NCBI GenBank assembly: GCA_029946045.1
Contig: JAQSDS010000026.1
Span: forward strand, 1 to 8,223
Direction of reading: 5' to 3'
Length of the DNA: 8,223 nucleotides
Source: Rhodoferax sp.
Lineage (GTDB): Bacteria; Pseudomonadota; Gammaproteobacteria; Burkholderiales; Burkholderiaceae_C
The notes under the pieces are model-generated. The model made no database searches, had not been told where the DNA came from, and saw nothing but the letters and a program-made list of their open reading frames with translations. Of the stretch, positions 7,015-8,223 are shown piece after piece. Made by a program: the position numbers and the translations under genes. How positions within the stretch are numbered: position 1 is the stretch's first letter; each line of letters begins with the position of its first letter.

Positions 7015-7544
7015 AGGTCGTTGGCTTTGCCGGGTTTTCCGGTTCCGGTAAAACCACGCTGGTTGAACGTTTGATTCCGGCTTTGCGTCTCAAGGGCTTG
7101 CGCGTGTCGGTGGTCAAACATGCCCATCACCGGTTCGACATTGACCACGCTGGCAAGGACACCTACCGCCATCGCGAGGCCGGTGCTTTTGAAGTGGTGG
7201 TCGCCTCGGACCAGCGCCTGGCCTTGATGCGTGAATTTGAAGTTCCCACGCGGCCCACCGTGCACCAGCTGCTTGCCGAATTGGACCAGGGCGTGGATTG
7301 GGTGTTGGTGGAAGGCTTTAAAGACTCTGATTTGCAAAAAATAGAGGTCTGGCGCGCTACCACAGGCAAACCCGCGCGCTACTTTGAAGACCACTTCATC
7401 ACAGCCATTGCAACCGATTCGCCGGAGCAATTGCCGGTGCCGACCCAGTTGCCGGTGCTCGACCTCAACGACGCGGACGCCGTGGTGGATTGGCTGGTCT
7501 CCCAAGGCGCGCGTTTTGATTATGATTTTGAGAATGTCGCATGA
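7011..7544 (+). CDS. mobB: Molybdopterin-guanine dinucleotide biosynthesis adaptor protein MobB
   Basis: Encodes 177 residues, normal for MobB, cytoplasmic. MobB is a GTP-binding partner of MobA in turning Mo-molybdopterin into the guanine dinucleotide form used by DMSO-reductase-family enzymes; it aids but is not strictly required in E. coli (family knowledge). Walker A is GFSGSGKT (8-15). Family motifs KHAHH (36-40), GKDTYRHREAGA (48-59) and WVLVEGFK (97-104, a Walker B-like strand) follow in the usual order. The ATG at 7011 overlaps the thrC stop as ATGA and has no clear ribosome site (upstream TACCTGTCATTGTTC), so translation is probably coupled to thrC. An in-frame TTG at 7005 would add two residues but is less likely. 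The end overlaps moeA in the same ATGA fashion. No mobA is visible here. Confidence 0.94.
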   Translation: MKVVGFAGFSGSGKTTLVERLIPALRLKGLRVSVVKHAHHRFDIDHAGKDTYRHREAGAFEVVVASDQRLALMREFEVPTRPTVHQLLAELDQGVDWVLVEGFKDSDLQKIEVWRATTGKPARYFEDHFITAIATDSPEQLPVPTQLPVLDLNDADAVVDWLVSQGARFDYDFENVA

Positions 7545-8223
7545 GTACCGAACGTCCCGCTGCCAAACCCATGAAGTCGTTGGACGATGCGCTGGCCCAG
7601 TTGCTGGCCCATGCCACTGTGCTCGATGGTGTGGATCAGGTTGCCACCTTTGACGCGGACGGCCGGGTATTGGCGCAGGACCTGGTGTCCGCTTTGCAAG
7701 TTCCGCCGCAAGACAACAGCTCCATGGATGGTTATGCGCTGTGCTGCGCCGACCTGGACGGTCTGACCCAGGCTTTGCCTGTGTCCCAGCGGATTCCGGC
7801 AGGCAGCGTCGGCACCTGCCTTGCACCCAAGACCGTGGCGCGGATTTTTACTGGTGCGCCAATTCCTCTGGGCGCCGATGCCGTGGTGATACAAGAAGAC
7901 TGCGAGCTTCTGCCCGATGGCCTGGTGCGGATCAATGGAGCGCCCCAACCCGGACAGTGGATACGCCGCGCTGGTGAAGACGTGACACGGGGCGCGGTGG
8001 TGTTGGCAAAAGGTGCGCGCTTGACGCCTGCCGAACTCGGTTTGGCGGCCAGCATTGGCATGGCTGCCTTGCCCGTGGCGCGCCGGCCCCGGGTGGCGCT
8101 GTTTTCAACCGGTGACGAACTGGTCATGCCTGGAGCAGTGGCACCCGAACACATGGCGCCTGGCGCTATCTACAACTCGAACCGGTTTTTTCTGAAAGCC
8201 CTGTTGCAGCGCCTGGGCTGCGA
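7541..8223 (+). CDS. moeA: Molybdopterin molybdenumtransferase MoeA (partial, cut by the window end)
   Basis: The frame from the ATG at 7541 stays open to the last base, giving 227 residues and two further bases. The family has about 400-430 residues, so roughly the C-terminal 45% is missing only because the window stops. MoeA inserts molybdate into adenylylated molybdopterin, the final step in forming the basic molybdenum cofactor. DNSSMDGYA (58-66) carries D63, and RIFTGAPIPLGADAVV (101-116) carries T104; these correspond to E. coli MoeA D59 and T100, both important for function. The MoCF-binding domain begins near 183 with RVALFSTGDELV and IYNSNRF. The start is set by the 4-nt overlap with the mobB stop (ATGA, 7541-7544); only a weak GAGA lies upstream. 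A second in-frame ATG, at codon 11 (7571, MKSLDDALAQ), is nearer the conserved fold and remains possible. Confidence 0.95.
   Translation, partial: MSTERPAAKPMKSLDDALAQLLAHATVLDGVDQVATFDADGRVLAQDLVSALQVPPQDNSSMDGYALCCADLDGLTQALPVSQRIPAGSVGTCLAPKTVARIFTGAPIPLGADAVVIQEDCELLPDGLVRINGAPQPGQWIRRAGEDVTRGAVVLAKGARLTPAELGLAASIGMAALPVARRPRVALFSTGDELVMPGAVAPEHMAPGAIYNSNRFFLKALLQRLGC

Overview
The window reads as ordinary chromosomal DNA of a betaproteobacterium. The protein sequences and gene order look most like Burkholderiales, probably Comamonadaceae of the Rhodoferax/Polaromonas type. That placement is inferred from recalled protein similarity, not from a search. Coding density is high, base and codon use look even, and I see no insertion sequence, phage gene, CRISPR array, tRNA or rRNA.

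Left part (19-2890), all on the minus strand. In transcription order it holds a small Mth938/DUF498-type protein (2510-2890), a Bcp/PrxQ-type thiol peroxidase (1859-2344) and a PIN-PhoH ATPase/ribonuclease (19-1680). A strong intrinsic terminator (1722-1755) lies between the peroxidase and the PhoH gene, so PhoH needs either its own promoter or read-through.

Centre (2891-2994) is a divergent intergenic region of 104 bases. It carries a perfect TATAAT on the minus strand for the Mth938 gene. On the plus strand it carries a GGAGG ribosome site in front of a TTG start for the aminotransferase.

Right part (2995-8223), all on the plus strand, is one tightly packed block: alaA-type aminotransferase, homoserine dehydrogenase (hom), threonine synthase (thrC), mobB, and moeA cut by the window end. 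Gaps are 23 nt (alaA-hom) and 1 nt (hom-thrC). The last two junctions are 4-nt ATGA overlaps, so translational coupling from thrC into the two molybdenum-cofactor genes is likely. AlaA makes alanine from pyruvate and glutamate. Hom and ThrC catalyse the homoserine-forming and last steps of threonine synthesis; homoserine kinase is not in the window. MobB and MoeA act late in molybdenum-cofactor assembly.

I found no convincing new biological system. The points most worth a second look are the terminator and possible leader peptide ahead of phoH, the joining of threonine and Moco genes in one coupled operon, and a short motif at the left edge that resembles a dispersed repeat.
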